This document shows positions 17,648 to 26,909 of a stretch of DNA of 64,000 bases, piece by piece. This stretch comes from Flavobacterium sp. ALJ2 (GTDB taxonomy: Bacteria; Bacteroidota; Bacteroidia; Flavobacteriales; Flavobacteriaceae). Where the stretch lies: NCBI RefSeq assembly GCF_015594725.1, contig NZ_JADNRC010000007.1, positions 124,001-188,000 of the forward strand. The letters run 5' to 3'. Positions within the stretch are counted from its first letter, which is position 1. Every line of letters begins with the position of its first letter. The notes beneath the pieces are model-generated. The model searched no databases, had not been told where the DNA came from, and saw only the letters and a program-made list of their open reading frames with translations. Both the position numbers and the translations under genes were made by a program.

Positions 17648-18454
17648 TTATTTTAACTTTTTAGGTAAGGAACACACGGGTATTGGATTCATTTTGTGTT
17701 GGTTGGATGTGTTTAATTTCTTGTATATTTCAAAAACCGTTTTTTCTCGTCCTGTAAAGTCAGTAGCTGATTTTCCTAGCTCGTCGGATAACATGGCCCA
17801 TTCTAATTCATCATAACTTGCACCCAATTGGTCTTCATCTGTTCTGTTATCTCCAAATAAACCGTCAGTAGGTGCTGCTGCTAAAATTGAGTCAGGAATT
17901 TTAAGAAACACCCCTAATGCATATACATCAGATTTCATTAAATCAGCAATTGGACTCAAATCTACGCCACCATCTCCGTATTTTGTGTAAAAACCTACTC
18001 CAAAATCTTCAACTTTGTTGCCTGTTCCGGCAACTAACAAGCCATGAATACCGGCTAGATAGTATAGGCTAGTCATCCGTAAACGAGCACGAGTATTGGC
18101 TAATGATAAATTAACTTTAGCAATATCGGTATCACTTGGAGTTGCTGCTTTAAAAGCTTCAAATGTACTTGTCAAGTCTGTTTCTATATTGGAAACATTT
18201 GGGAAACGTTTTTTTAATTGATCGATGTGTTCTCTACCTCTGGAAATTTGATTTGGAGCTTGATGTATTGGCATTTCTACACATAAAACCTTTAATCCAG
18301 TTTGAGCACATAATGTTGAGGTTACAGCAGAGTCGACACCACCAGAAATTCCTATAATAAAACCATTCACTTTAGCATTGGTTGCATAACTTTTTAACCA
18401 CTCTACAATGTAGGTATTTACTTTTTCTGTTTGAATAGTGCTTTTTTTAGCCAT
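17648..18454 (-). CDS. nadE: NH3-dependent NAD(+) synthetase
   Basis: This 268-residue enzyme amidates nicotinic acid adenine dinucleotide to NAD in the cytoplasm. The PP-loop SGGVDSA lies near residue 40 and the NAD synthase signatures GTGNKVEDFGVGFYTKYGDGG and DGLFGDNRTDEDQLG are present. There is no N-terminal glutaminase domain, so ammonia is the expected nitrogen donor. It is divergent from gldB; a minus-strand TAAGTTTG at 18536-18543 is a possible but unconfirmed -7 element. Confidence 0.95.
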   Translation of the reverse strand: MAKKSTIQTEKVNTYIVEWLKSYATNAKVNGFIIGISGGVDSAVTSTLCAQTGLKVLCVEMPIHQAPNQISRGREHIDQLKKRFPNVSNIETDLTSTFEAFKAATPSDTDIAKVNLSLANTRARLRMTSLYYLAGIHGLLVAGTGNKVEDFGVGFYTKYGDGGVDLSPIADLMKSDVYALGVFLKIPDSILAAAPTDGLFGDNRTDEDQLGASYDELEWAMLSDELGKSATDFTGREKTVFEIYKKLNTSNQHKMNPIPVCSLPKKLK

Positions 18455-18483
18455 AATAGTTTAAGTTTTAAAATACAGGAATG

Positions 18484-18491
18484 TATATTTG
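18484..18491 (+). promoter_or_regulatory. -7 element upstream of gldB
   Basis: TATATTTG matches TAnnTTTG and lies 63 bases before the gldB ATG. No convincing -33 element was found. Confidence 0.5.
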
Positions 18492-18554
18492 CACAATAAT
18501 ATTTAAGTAGTCATTACTTAATACAATTTGCAACACAAACTTAATTAAAATAAA

Positions 18555-19511
18555 ATGAAAATATATCGGTTTGCTATCGCTCTATGTGTCTTTTTTTTAG
18601 CATGTGATAAAAAAAGTAAAATTGAAAAAGCGGTAGAAAAAATTTCAGTAGATATTAAAGTGGAGCGTTTTGATAAAGTGTTTTTTGAAACCCAACCCAA
18701 GGATTTGGCTAAAGTGAAGAAAGAGTATCCTTTTTTCTTCCCAGAAGGAAATGATGACTCAGTTTGGTTAGAGAAAATGCAAAACCCGCTTTGGAGAGAA
18801 TTATATGCTGAAGTTCAAAAGAAGTATGGAGATTTTGAGCCAGTTCGCAAAGAGTTTAATAGTTTGTTTCAGCATATAGAGTATTATTTTCCTAAAACAA
18901 AAACACCAAAAGTAATTACTGTAATATCCGAAATGGATTATAATAATAAAGTAATTTATGCAGATAGCTTGGTTGTGGTTGCACTTGAATTGTATTTAGG
19001 AAAAGAACATAAGTTTTATCCGTTTCCAGATTATATAAAAGAAAATTTTGAAGAGAAGCAAATTATGCCAGATGTGGTTTCTAGTTTTTCATTAAAGAAA
19101 ATTTCGCCAATTACAGATAAAAATTTAATAAATAAAATGGTGTATTATGGAAAGCAATTGTATTTAAAGGATTTGCTTTTGCCTTATTATACTGATGCAG
19201 ATAAAATAGGATATACACCAGAGCAAATAAAATGGTGCGAGGAAAATGAAGCCTATATGTGGCGTTATTTTATAGAAAGAGAGATGCTGTATAGTGATGA
19301 TGCAAAACTTGCTTTACGATTTATAAATACAGCGCCATTTTCTAAATTTTACCTAGAAATAGATAACGAATCTCCAGGACGCGTTGGAACCTGGATTGGA
19401 TGGCAAATTGTACGTTCATACATGAAAAACAATGATGTATCAATAGAAGAATTATTAAAAACCAATGCAAAAGAAATTTTTGAAAAGTCAAAATATAAAC
19501 CTAAAAAGTAA
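18555..19511 (+). CDS. gldB: Gliding motility lipoprotein GldB
   Basis: This 318-residue lipoprotein (lipobox FFLAC, cysteine near 17) has the GldB signatures VERFDKVFFE, DYNNKVIYADSL and SPGRVGTWIGWQIVRSYM. In Flavobacterium johnsoniae GldB is required for gliding and type IX secretion-linked functions; it is anchored in the envelope. The C-terminal half resembles a peptidase-like fold without a clear catalytic motif. The last base overlaps the first base of gldC (TAATG), showing a coupled gldB-gldC unit. Confidence 0.95.
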   Translation: MKIYRFAIALCVFFLACDKKSKIEKAVEKISVDIKVERFDKVFFETQPKDLAKVKKEYPFFFPEGNDDSVWLEKMQNPLWRELYAEVQKKYGDFEPVRKEFNSLFQHIEYYFPKTKTPKVITVISEMDYNNKVIYADSLVVVALELYLGKEHKFYPFPDYIKENFEEKQIMPDVVSSFSLKKISPITDKNLINKMVYYGKQLYLKDLLLPYYTDADKIGYTPEQIKWCEENEAYMWRYFIEREMLYSDDAKLALRFINTAPFSKFYLEIDNESPGRVGTWIGWQIVRSYMKNNDVSIEELLKTNAKEIFEKSKYKPKK

Positions 19512-19852
19512 TGTCAGATAATAAACAAACCTCAGAAATTAAATTCCTTATAGAGTTAGATGAAAATCGAGTGCCAGAAAAATTAAAATGGTCTGCAAAA
19601 GATGGAGGAGTCGAAGCTCAAGATGCAAAAGCAATTATGCTCTCTATTTGGGATAGCAAAGTACAGGAAACTATGCGTATTGATTTATGGACGAAAGATA
19701 TGCCAGTAGATGAAATGAAAATTTTCTTTCATCAAACTTTGGTAGCAATGGCTGATACGTTTAAGCGCGCTACTGACGATGAAAAAATGTCAGATACAAT
19801 GAAAGATTTCTGTGATTATTTTGCTGAGAAGCTTGAATTAAAGAAGTCGTAA
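19511..19852 (+). CDS. gldC: Gliding motility protein GldC
   Basis: This 113-residue cytoplasmic protein has the GldC pattern EIKFLIELDENRVPEKLKW and FCDYFAEKLELKKS. GldC is a small accessory of the flavobacterial gliding apparatus; loss in F. johnsoniae is reported to weaken rather than abolish gliding. It begins one base inside the gldB stop and ends at a strong bidirectional terminator, so the operon is gldB-gldC only. Confidence 0.94.
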   Translation: MSDNKQTSEIKFLIELDENRVPEKLKWSAKDGGVEAQDAKAIMLSIWDSKVQETMRIDLWTKDMPVDEMKIFFHQTLVAMADTFKRATDDEKMSDTMKDFCDYFAEKLELKKS

Positions 19853-19863
19853 TTGACTAAAAT

Positions 19864-19900
19864 AAAAAATCCCATCCGCCGCGGCGAAATGGGATTTTTT
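19864..19900. terminator. Bidirectional terminator between gldC and engB
   Basis: AAAAAATCCCAT at 19864-19875 pairs perfectly with 19889-19900. The 13-base loop contains a second GC-rich hairpin (CCGCCGCGGCG). T-runs lie on both outer sides, suiting the convergent genes. Confidence 0.85.
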
Positions 19901-19921
19901 TTATTTCTAAAAAGGGAGAGC

Positions 19922-20542
19922 TTAAAACTGATTATTGTTTTTAAATACCTCTTGGTTTACTTCGTCGATGTAGTTTAAAACATCTTCTTTACCTGTAGAT
20001 TCTGTTGCAGATGTTACAAAATAGTGAGGCATTTCGGCCCAGTTATTGGCAAACATTTTCTTTTTGTAAGCAGCAATATGAGAATCAATTTTTGTTTTAC
20101 TGATTTTATCAGCTTTGGTAAAAATAATGCAAAACGGAATTTCGCTTTCACCCATGTATGACATAAATTCAATATCGATAGTTTGGGCTTCATGACGAAT
20201 ATCGATTAATACAAAAGCACAAACTAATTGTTCGCGAGTTTCAAAGTAATCGGTGATGAACTGTTGGAAAACAGATTTTGTTTTTTTAGAAACTTTAGCA
20301 TAACCATATCCCGGTAAATCGACCAGGAACCAATTGTTATTAATTAGAAAATGATTTATTAATTGCGTTTTTCCAGGGCGGCCCGAAGTTTTTGCTAAGT
20401 TTTTATGATTGGTCAACATGTTGATCAAAGAAGACTTTCCTACGTTTGATCTTCCTATAAAAGCATATTCAGGCAAGAAGTCCTTAGGACATTTGCTAAC
20501 ATCTGAATTGCTAATTATAAATTCGGCGGTATTTATTTTCAT
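19922..20542 (-). CDS. engB: Ribosome biogenesis GTPase YihA/YsxC (EngB)
   Basis: This 206-residue Era-like GTPase is needed for 50S subunit assembly. G1 is GRSNVGKSS, G3 is DLPGYGYAKVS and G4 is TKADK, with SATESTG as G5. The length matches the family. It is read with the alpha/beta hydrolase gene 43 bases upstream, since no terminator or promoter separates them. Confidence 0.96.
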   Translation of the reverse strand: MKINTAEFIISNSDVSKCPKDFLPEYAFIGRSNVGKSSLINMLTNHKNLAKTSGRPGKTQLINHFLINNNWFLVDLPGYGYAKVSKKTKSVFQQFITDYFETREQLVCAFVLIDIRHEAQTIDIEFMSYMGESEIPFCIIFTKADKISKTKIDSHIAAYKKKMFANNWAEMPHYFVTSATESTGKEDVLNYIDEVNQEVFKNNNQF

Positions 20543-20585
20543 ATCTATGCTATTTCTAAAACCTCCTCAAATTCGAAAGTGTTTA

Positions 20586-21350
20586 TTATAAATTGGTTTT
20601 TCTCAACCATTCTTCAAGAATTTCATTAAACTCTTCAGGATGTTCCATCATGGCAGCATGTCCGCATTTGTCAATCCAATATAAAGAAGAGTTAGGAAGT
20701 AATTTATTAAACTCTTCGGCTACGTCCGGTGGAGTTACTTTGTCATTTTTACCCCAGATGATACAAGTTTCAACTTGCATTTTTGGTAAATCTTTTGCCA
20801 TGTTATGACGAATGGCGCTTTTTGCAATGGTAAGTGTTTTTATTAATTTTATGCGATCATTTACAGAGGCATAAACTTCATCAATAAGTTCGGGAGTTGC
20901 AATCTTTGGATCATAAAATACATCTTCAGCTTTTCTTCTTATGTATTCGTAATCACCTCTTTTAGGATAGCTGTCACCCATTGCGCTTTCGTAAAGACCT
21001 GAACTTCCGGTTATTACTAGTCCGATTACTTTTTCTGGATATAATTTCGTGTGATATAGGGCAATATGACCACCTAATGAGTTTCCTAGTAAAATAACTT
21101 TATCAAATCCTTTGAATGTGATAAAGTCTTTAACGTATTTGGCAAAACTTTTTACGTTGGTTTTTAAAATGCTTTGTGTGTATATGGGTAAATCGGGTAT
21201 TACTATTTTGTACCCTCTATTTGAAAAATATTCGGCTACGGCATCGAAGTTACTAAGTCCCCCCATGAGGCCATGTAATATAACAATAGGTGTCCCTTCT
21301 CCAGCTTCATAATAACTGTATCTGCCTTCTTTTTTGTAATGTTTATCCAT
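20586..21350 (-). CDS. Alpha/beta hydrolase
   Basis: This 254-residue hydrolase has the oxyanion region HGLMGG, the nucleophile elbow GNSLGGH (Ser) and the terminal histidine in DKCGHAAMMEHPEEF. IIWGKNDKVTPP carries the catalytic acid region. Esterase or C-C hydrolase activity is likely; the substrate is unknown. It is the first gene of a unit with engB, and its own -7 element lies just upstream. Confidence 0.9.
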   Translation of the reverse strand: MDKHYKKEGRYSYYEAGEGTPIVILHGLMGGLSNFDAVAEYFSNRGYKIVIPDLPIYTQSILKTNVKSFAKYVKDFITFKGFDKVILLGNSLGGHIALYHTKLYPEKVIGLVITGSSGLYESAMGDSYPKRGDYEYIRRKAEDVFYDPKIATPELIDEVYASVNDRIKLIKTLTIAKSAIRHNMAKDLPKMQVETCIIWGKNDKVTPPDVAEEFNKLLPNSSLYWIDKCGHAAMMEHPEEFNEILEEWLRKTNL

Positions 21351-21377
21351 CTAACTAAATACCGATTTCAATTTGGA

Positions 21378-21385
21378 CAAATATA
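21378..21385 (-). promoter_or_regulatory. -7 element of the hydrolase-engB unit
   Basis: The minus strand reads TATATTTG, 27 bases before ATG 21350, giving a leader of about 20 bases. Confidence 0.55.
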
Positions 21386-21633
21386 GGGTTTAATACATAA
21401 ATATGGATTTTTGAAAACAATTTTTAACTAGATAATTTTAGTCGAAGAAATAAATAGCTAAAAATCAGTTGCTAGATGTTTTAATTTTTTCTTTTTTCTT
21501 ATAAAAATTACCAAAAAAAGACTGTGGTTTTTCAATATACTTACTCTATTTTTTGTTATGTAGAATCATTCTTACAGCTGATTTTTGAAATAGCTAACGA
21601 TCTGACCGTACATAATTTAAGAGTTTTTGGCTA
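21386..21633. other. Intergenic AT-rich stretch before the mraZ control region
   Basis: Between the divergent hydrolase and mraZ genes I see no open frame, RNA gene or hairpin in this part. Regulatory boxes for mraZ begin at 21634. Confidence 0.5.
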
Positions 21634-21682
21634 AAAGTGGTTAAACTTATCAACAAAGTGGTAGTTAGTGGTAAATTGTGGT
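21634..21682 (+). promoter_or_regulatory. Putative MraZ operator: four GTGGT boxes
   Basis: The 8-base units AAAGTGGT (21634-21641), AAAGTGGT (21655-21662), TTAGTGGT (21665-21672) and ATTGTGGT (21675-21682) share a GTGGT core. The last three repeat every 10 bases, one helical turn, and the first is 21 bases upstream, about two turns. MraZ proteins elsewhere bind tandem GTGG/TGGG-type direct repeats at about 10-bp period before their own gene. The array ends 11 bases before the mraZ -7 element, so bound MraZ could block the promoter. Confidence 0.7.
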
Positions 21683-21693
21683 AATATTTTTTA

Positions 21694-21701
21694 TATTTTT
21701 G
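21694..21701 (+). promoter_or_regulatory. -7 element of the mraZ/dcw promoter
   Basis: TATTTTTG matches TAnnTTTG, 25 bases before the TTG start of mraZ, directly after the GTGGT boxes. Confidence 0.6.
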
Positions 21702-21726
21702 CTGTATAACATAACCATACTTTTTT

Positions 21727-22200
21727 TTGAACACAATTGTAGGAACATATGAGTGTAAAGTCGATGCTAAAGGGAGGCTGCTAATGCCTGCTCCCTTGAA
21801 AAAGCAGTTGGCTACCTCACTTCAAAACGGATTTGTTTTGAAGCGTTCCGTATTTCAGACTTGTTTGGAGTTGTATCCAATGGAAGAATGGGATTTGATG
21901 ATGCAGAAAATTAATAAGCTGAATCGTTTTGTAAAGAAAAACAATGATTTTATCAGAAGATTTACCGCTGGAGTTAAGATTGTTGAGATTGATGCATTAG
22001 GACGTTTATTGGTTCCAAAGGATTTAATGGCATTTTCAGGTATTTCGAAAGACGTGGTGTTTTCATCTGCGGTGAATATTGTTGAAATATGGGATAAAGA
22101 GTTATACGAAAAATCAATTAGCGGCGAAGATATGGATTTTGCAGATTTAGCCGAAGAAGTAATGGGAAATATAAATGACGACGACAATGGAATATCATAA
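21727..22200 (+). CDS. mraZ: Transcriptional regulator MraZ
   Basis: This 157-residue protein has two SpoVT/AbrB-like swapped-hairpin repeats, each with the DAKGRLLMP / DALGRLLVP signature (about residues 11-20 and 83-93). MraZ forms a ring and represses the dcw operon from direct repeats before its own gene. The start is TTG 21727, giving the usual N-terminus NTIVGTYECK; no ATG fits. The end overlaps rsmH by 26 bases. The boxes at 21634-21682 are its likely target. Confidence 0.95.
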   Translation: MNTIVGTYECKVDAKGRLLMPAPLKKQLATSLQNGFVLKRSVFQTCLELYPMEEWDLMMQKINKLNRFVKKNNDFIRRFTAGVKIVEIDALGRLLVPKDLMAFSGISKDVVFSSAVNIVEIWDKELYEKSISGEDMDFADLAEEVMGNINDDDNGIS

Positions 22201-23083
22201 TCCGGTTTTGCTTCATCCAACAGTTGATGGCTTGAATATTAAGCCTGACGGCATTTATGTAGATGTAACGTTTGGAGGTGGAGGACATTCAAAAGAGATT
22301 TTAAGAAGGCTAGGGCCAAACGGGAAATTATTTGCTTTTGATCAAGATGAAGATGCTTTGGCAAATACTTTGCCAGACGAGAGGTTTACTTTGATAAATG
22401 AAAATTTTAGATTCATTAAAAGGTTCTTGCGTTTTCATGGTGTAAGAGGAGTAGATGGAATTTTGGCAGATTTAGGTGTTTCATCGCATCAATTTGATGT
22501 TGCCGAAAGAGGTTTCTCTACTCGTTTTGATGCTGATTTAGATATGCGAATGAGTCAGAAGAATGATTTGAATGCGTATCGTGTGGTTAATGAATATGAC
22601 GAACAAGATTTACGCAGGGTTTTTCTGGATTATGGTGAGTTGAAAAACGCTCCTGTTCTGGCTAGAACAATTGTAGAGGCCAGAGAAAATAAGGTTATCA
22701 AGACCACAGATGAATTGAAAGAAGTTTTGGCAAAATATTTACCTGAAAGAGTTCGTAATAAAATATTGGCTCAGATTTATCAGGCGATTCGTATCGAGGT
22801 AAATCAAGAGATGGATGTGTTGAAAGAGTTTATTGAGCAATCGTTAGAAATATTAAATCCAAGCGGAAGATTAAGTGTTATTTCATATCACTCATTGGAA
22901 GATAGATTGGTGAAGCGTTTTATTAAAAACGGAATGTTTGAAGGAGAGCCAGAACGTGACTTTTATGGGAATTATTCAGTTCCATTTAAAACAATCGGAA
23001 AGCTTATAGTTCCTGATGATGCAGAAATTAAAATAAATAACAGGGCTAGAAGTGCAAAGCTAAGAATAGCCGAAAAAATATAG
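22175..23083 (+). CDS. rsmH: 16S rRNA (cytosine1402-N4)-methyltransferase RsmH (MraW)
   Basis: This 302-residue SAM enzyme methylates N4 of C1402 in the 16S rRNA decoding site. Visible signatures are YHNPVLLHPTVDGL, VDVTFGGGGHSKEIL (SAM motif I), GILADLGVSSHQFD and ISYHSLEDRLVKRF. ATG 22175 overlaps mraZ; ATG 22187, immediately before EYHNPV, is an equally good start. It is second in the dcw operon, as in most bacteria. Confidence 0.96.
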   Translation: MTTTMEYHNPVLLHPTVDGLNIKPDGIYVDVTFGGGGHSKEILRRLGPNGKLFAFDQDEDALANTLPDERFTLINENFRFIKRFLRFHGVRGVDGILADLGVSSHQFDVAERGFSTRFDADLDMRMSQKNDLNAYRVVNEYDEQDLRRVFLDYGELKNAPVLARTIVEARENKVIKTTDELKEVLAKYLPERVRNKILAQIYQAIRIEVNQEMDVLKEFIEQSLEILNPSGRLSVISYHSLEDRLVKRFIKNGMFEGEPERDFYGNYSVPFKTIGKLIVPDDAEIKINNRARSAKLRIAEKI

Positions 23084-23100
23084 TACTATAATAAGGTATA

Positions 23101-23448
23101 ATGAAAAACGGAGTATTTGACATATTAAAAGCAAGATTTCTTATTAATGATGATGCTATGAAAAATTGGCGTTTTATCGTTTTTATAATTCTACTAGCAA
23201 TAATAATGATTGCAAATACACAACGATACGAACAAAAGGTTTTTGAAATTGCAAAATTGAATAATGAAGTAAAGGAATTGCGATCGGAGTTTGTAGACAG
23301 ACGTTCGGAATTGATGAAGTTAAAAATGGAATCAACAGTATCGGAAAAAATGCTTGTTAAAGAAATTTATCCATCGACAGTTCCACCAATTAAAATTGAA
23401 GTAAAGAAAGAAAAAGAAAAAAGCTTTTTTAAACGCATATGGCAGTAG
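23101..23448 (+). CDS. ftsL: FtsL-like division protein
   Basis: This 115-residue bitopic protein has a cytoplasmic N-terminus, a membrane helix at about 24-39 (FIVFIILLAIIMIAN) and a short coiled coil (KVFEIAKLNNEVKELRSEF). Position between rsmH and the transpeptidase gene, size and topology identify it as FtsL, which joins FtsB and FtsQ to activate FtsWI at the septum. Sequence conservation in FtsL is weak, so the call rests on position and layout. It overlaps the next gene by 10 bases. Confidence 0.85.
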   Translation: MKNGVFDILKARFLINDDAMKNWRFIVFIILLAIIMIANTQRYEQKVFEIAKLNNEVKELRSEFVDRRSELMKLKMESTVSEKMLVKEIYPSTVPPIKIEVKKEKEKSFFKRIWQ

Positions 23449-25439
23449 ACGATAAAAATATATCCTATAGAATTTATCTGGTAGCAGTTTTCATCTTTTT
23501 GATGGCAATTGGTATTGTCGTAAAGTTGACTAACATTCAGTGGGTTGAGGGCGATTATTATCGAAAATTAGCCAAGCAACGTACTGTTAAAAACTTTGTA
23601 ATTCCTGCAAATAAAGGAAATATTTATTCAGCAGATGGCAGTCTTTTGGCTACTTCTATTCCTAATTATGAAATTAGATTCGATGCTGTTACACCTAAAA
23701 CAGAAGCATTTGAAAAAAATGTAAAATTACTAGCAGATTCACTGTCAGTTGTTCTGGGTAGACCAAGCAGTTATTACCAAAATGAATTAAGAAAAGCCAG
23801 AGCTAATAAGAATAGATATTTCTTAATAGCCCGTAAACTGAGTTATACAGATTACATGAAAATAAAAGGGTTTCCGTTGTTTAAACTGGGACCTTATAAA
23901 GGAGGAATTATCATTGAGCAGGAAACTGTAAGGGAGCATCCTATTGGGAAAATTGCAGAACGTACTATTGGTTATGATAAAGATGGTGCCAATGGAGAGT
24001 CAATGGGAAAAGGTATTGAATGGGCTTTTAGGAAATACCTGAATGGAAAAGATGGTAAAATCTTAAAGCAAAAAATTGCAAAAGGGCAGTGGAAACCTAT
24101 TCGTGATGTAAATGAAGTAGATCCACAAGATGGATATGATGTAATTTCGACCATAGATGTTTTTATTCAGGATATTGCTCACCATGCATTATTAAAACAG
24201 TTAGAAGATTATCAAGCAGATCATGGATGCGTAGTTGTAATGGAAACTGAAACGGGACATATCAAGGCAATTTCTAACTTGGGTAGAGCAGATGATGGTT
24301 CATATTATGAAACAACAAATTATGCTATAGCCGAATCGCATGAGCCAGGGTCAACATTTAAATTGGTTGATTTAATGACTATTCTGGAAGACAAAGTTGC
24401 TGATACAAGTACAGTTTTCGATTGCCGTGGTGGTGAAATTCGCTATTATGGAAGAGTTGTTCAGGATTCACGTAGAGGAGGTTACGGAAAAATATCATTG
24501 GCGAGAGGGTTTGAGTTATCGTCTAATACAGTAATGGTTCAGGCGGTGTATGATAATTATAAAAACAACCCATCTAAGTTTGTAAACCGCATTAATAGTT
24601 ATGGATTAAATAAAACATTAGGGTTGCATTTTCAAGGAGAAGGGAAACCTTATATACCGCAGCCTGGAGATAAACATTGGTCGGGAGTTTCATTGCCATG
24701 GATGGCATTTGGGTACGGTGTTTCGGTAACCCCATTGCAAACGTTGACCTATTATAATTCGGTTGCAAATAATGGAGTAATGGTTAAGCCACAGTTTGTT
24801 TCGGAGATAAAAGAATGGAATAGAACAATTAAAAAGTTTGATGTAGAAGTTTTAAATCCTAAAATATGTTCGCAAGAAACGATTAATAAGTTAAAAGCAG
24901 TTTTGGAAAATGTAGTAAAAAAAGGCACAGCCTCTAAATTATACTCCAAAGAGTTTTCTATGGCAGGAAAAACGGGAACAGCCCAAGTAAATTATGGAAA
25001 TAAAGACAGATCAGGATTGTATTATGCATCCTCATTTGTAGGGTATTTTCCAGCAGATCATCCTAAGTATTCTTGTATTGTAGTAGTGCATAAACCAAAC
25101 ACATCTAAAAATAATTATTATGGAGCCGATGTTGCGGGACCAGTTTTTAAAAGAATTGCTCAAAAGATTTTTACAGATGCGCCATCAACAAATGAAATAA
25201 AGAGTTTGGATGTTAAGATACCTAAACAGGAGAGTAATTATAATGCATATTATACACAGGTACAAAAAAAGTTGTCTATTCCAGATGTAAAAGGAATGTC
25301 GGGTATGGATGCAATTGCTTTACTTGAAAATTTAGGACTTAAAGTGAAAGCTGTTGGAATAGGAAAAGTAAAAAAACAATCGCTTCAGGCAGGAGTGAAT
25401 ATAGCAAAAAACACAACTATAGTATTAGAATTATCGTGA
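23439..25439 (+). CDS. ftsI: Division transpeptidase (PBP3/FtsI) with PASTA domain
   Basis: This 666-residue class B penicillin-binding protein crosslinks septal peptidoglycan. It has a membrane anchor at about 11-30, a dimerisation domain, and the transpeptidase motifs S305-T-F-K308, S361-S-N363 and K511-T-G513. A single C-terminal PASTA domain starts near 608 (IPDVKGMSGMDAIALLENLGL). It is encoded between ftsL and murE, with stop and murE GTG start overlapping as GTGA. The PASTA domain is usual in this phylum but absent from E. coli FtsI. Confidence 0.95.
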   Translation: MAVDDKNISYRIYLVAVFIFLMAIGIVVKLTNIQWVEGDYYRKLAKQRTVKNFVIPANKGNIYSADGSLLATSIPNYEIRFDAVTPKTEAFEKNVKLLADSLSVVLGRPSSYYQNELRKARANKNRYFLIARKLSYTDYMKIKGFPLFKLGPYKGGIIIEQETVREHPIGKIAERTIGYDKDGANGESMGKGIEWAFRKYLNGKDGKILKQKIAKGQWKPIRDVNEVDPQDGYDVISTIDVFIQDIAHHALLKQLEDYQADHGCVVVMETETGHIKAISNLGRADDGSYYETTNYAIAESHEPGSTFKLVDLMTILEDKVADTSTVFDCRGGEIRYYGRVVQDSRRGGYGKISLARGFELSSNTVMVQAVYDNYKNNPSKFVNRINSYGLNKTLGLHFQGEGKPYIPQPGDKHWSGVSLPWMAFGYGVSVTPLQTLTYYNSVANNGVMVKPQFVSEIKEWNRTIKKFDVEVLNPKICSQETINKLKAVLENVVKKGTASKLYSKEFSMAGKTGTAQVNYGNKDRSGLYYASSFVGYFPADHPKYSCIVVVHKPNTSKNNYYGADVAGPVFKRIAQKIFTDAPSTNEIKSLDVKIPKQESNYNAYYTQVQKKLSIPDVKGMSGMDAIALLENLGLKVKAVGIGKVKKQSLQAGVNIAKNTTIVLELS

Positions 25440-26899
25440 ATATATTAAAAGACATATTATACAAAGTAGCTATTGAATCGGTAACGGGTTCAACGGATAT
25501 CTCTATTCATAAAATAGATTTCGATTCTAGAAAGATAGAAGCTAATGATGTTTTTGTTGCCATTCGAGGGACACTTTCAGATGGTCATGATTATATTAAA
25601 AAAGCAATTGAACTTGGGGCAACTGCTATTATTTGCGATACATTACCAGAAGTTTTAGTAAAAGAAGTTACTTATATTAAAGTTAAAGATACCAATTCGG
25701 CTTTGGCTTTTATGGCTGCTAATTATTTTGATAACCCATCTGAGAAAATAAAATTAGTAGGTATTACAGGAACAAACGGTAAAACTACGATTGCTTCATT
25801 GTTGTATCAATTATTTAAAAAAGCAGGATTTAAAGTAGGCTTATTGTCTACAGTAAAAATATTGGTTGACGAAACAGAATATAAAGCAACACATACAACA
25901 CCAGATTCGATTACAATCAATCAGTATTTAAATGAAATGATTGAGTCTGGAGTAACATATTGTTTTATGGAAGTAAGTTCACACGGGATTCATCAAAAAC
26001 GTACTGAAGCATTACACTTTGTAGGAGGGATTTTTACAAACTTATCTCATGATCATTTGGATTACCATCCAACTTTTGCAGAGTATAGAGATGTAAAAAA
26101 ATCATTTTTTGATTCATTACCAAAAACAGCATTTGCATTATCAAATATTGATGATAAAAATGGGGCAGTAATGTTACAAAATACGATTGCTCAAAAACGC
26201 ACTTATGCTTTAAAATCATATGCGGATTATAAAGCACAAATTTTAGAAAATCAATTATCAGGATTATTATTAAAAATAAATGATAATGAAGTTTGGGTAA
26301 AATTAATAGGAACATTTAATGCTTATAATTTATTAGCTATCTACGGAACAGCAATCGAATTAGGAATTGATAGTCTTGAAGCTTTACGTTTATTATCAGA
26401 TTTAGAAAGTGTTTCTGGACGTTTTCAATTCATTGTATCAGATTCTAATATCACGGCTATAGTAGATTATGCACACACACCAGATGCATTAGAAAACGTA
26501 TTAAAAACCATAAACGATATCCGTACTAAAAATGAACAATTAATTACGGTTGTAGGTTGTGGAGGTAATAGAGATAAAACCAAGCGCCCTATAATGGCAC
26601 AAATCGGATCAGAACTGAGTGATAAAGTAATATTTACATCTGATAATCCTAGAAATGAAGATCCTGAAACTATAATTAGTGAGATGGAAAAAGGGGTAGA
26701 GCCACAAAATTATAAAAAAACATTGGCAATTACAGATAGAAAACAAGCTATAAAAACAGCTTGTCAGTTGGCACAACCCAACGATATTATTTTAATAGCA
26801 GGTAAAGGACATGAAACGTATCAAGAAGTAAATGGAGTACGTCATGATTTTGATGATATGCTGATTGTAAAGGAAATTTTAGCACAACTAAACAAATAA
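25436..26899 (+). CDS. murE: UDP-MurNAc-L-Ala-D-Glu:meso-diaminopimelate ligase MurE
   Basis: This 487-residue cytoplasmic ligase adds the third stem residue. The ATP loop is [10 protein letters not shown] (about 112-121). D403-N-P-R406 is the specificity motif for meso-diaminopimelate, so the peptidoglycan is the direct mDAP type. The start is GTG 25436 in a 4-base overlap with ftsI. The next gene, mraY, follows after 10 bases. Confidence 0.96.
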   Translation: MNILKDILYKVAIESVTGSTDISIHKIDFDSRKIEANDVFVAIRGTLSDGHDYIKKAIELGATAIICDTLPEVLVKEVTYIKVKDTNSALAFMAANYFDNPSEKIKLVGITGTNGKTTIASLLYQLFKKAGFKVGLLSTVKILVDETEYKATHTTPDSITINQYLNEMIESGVTYCFMEVSSHGIHQKRTEALHFVGGIFTNLSHDHLDYHPTFAEYRDVKKSFFDSLPKTAFALSNIDDKNGAVMLQNTIAQKRTYALKSYADYKAQILENQLSGLLLKINDNEVWVKLIGTFNAYNLLAIYGTAIELGIDSLEALRLLSDLESVSGRFQFIVSDSNITAIVDYAHTPDALENVLKTINDIRTKNEQLITVVGCGGNRDKTKRPIMAQIGSELSDKVIFTSDNPRNEDPETIISEMEKGVEPQNYKKTLAITDRKQAIKTACQLAQPNDIILIAGKGHETYQEVNGVRHDFDDMLIVKEILAQLNK

Positions 26900-26909
26900 A
26901 ACCAGATAT

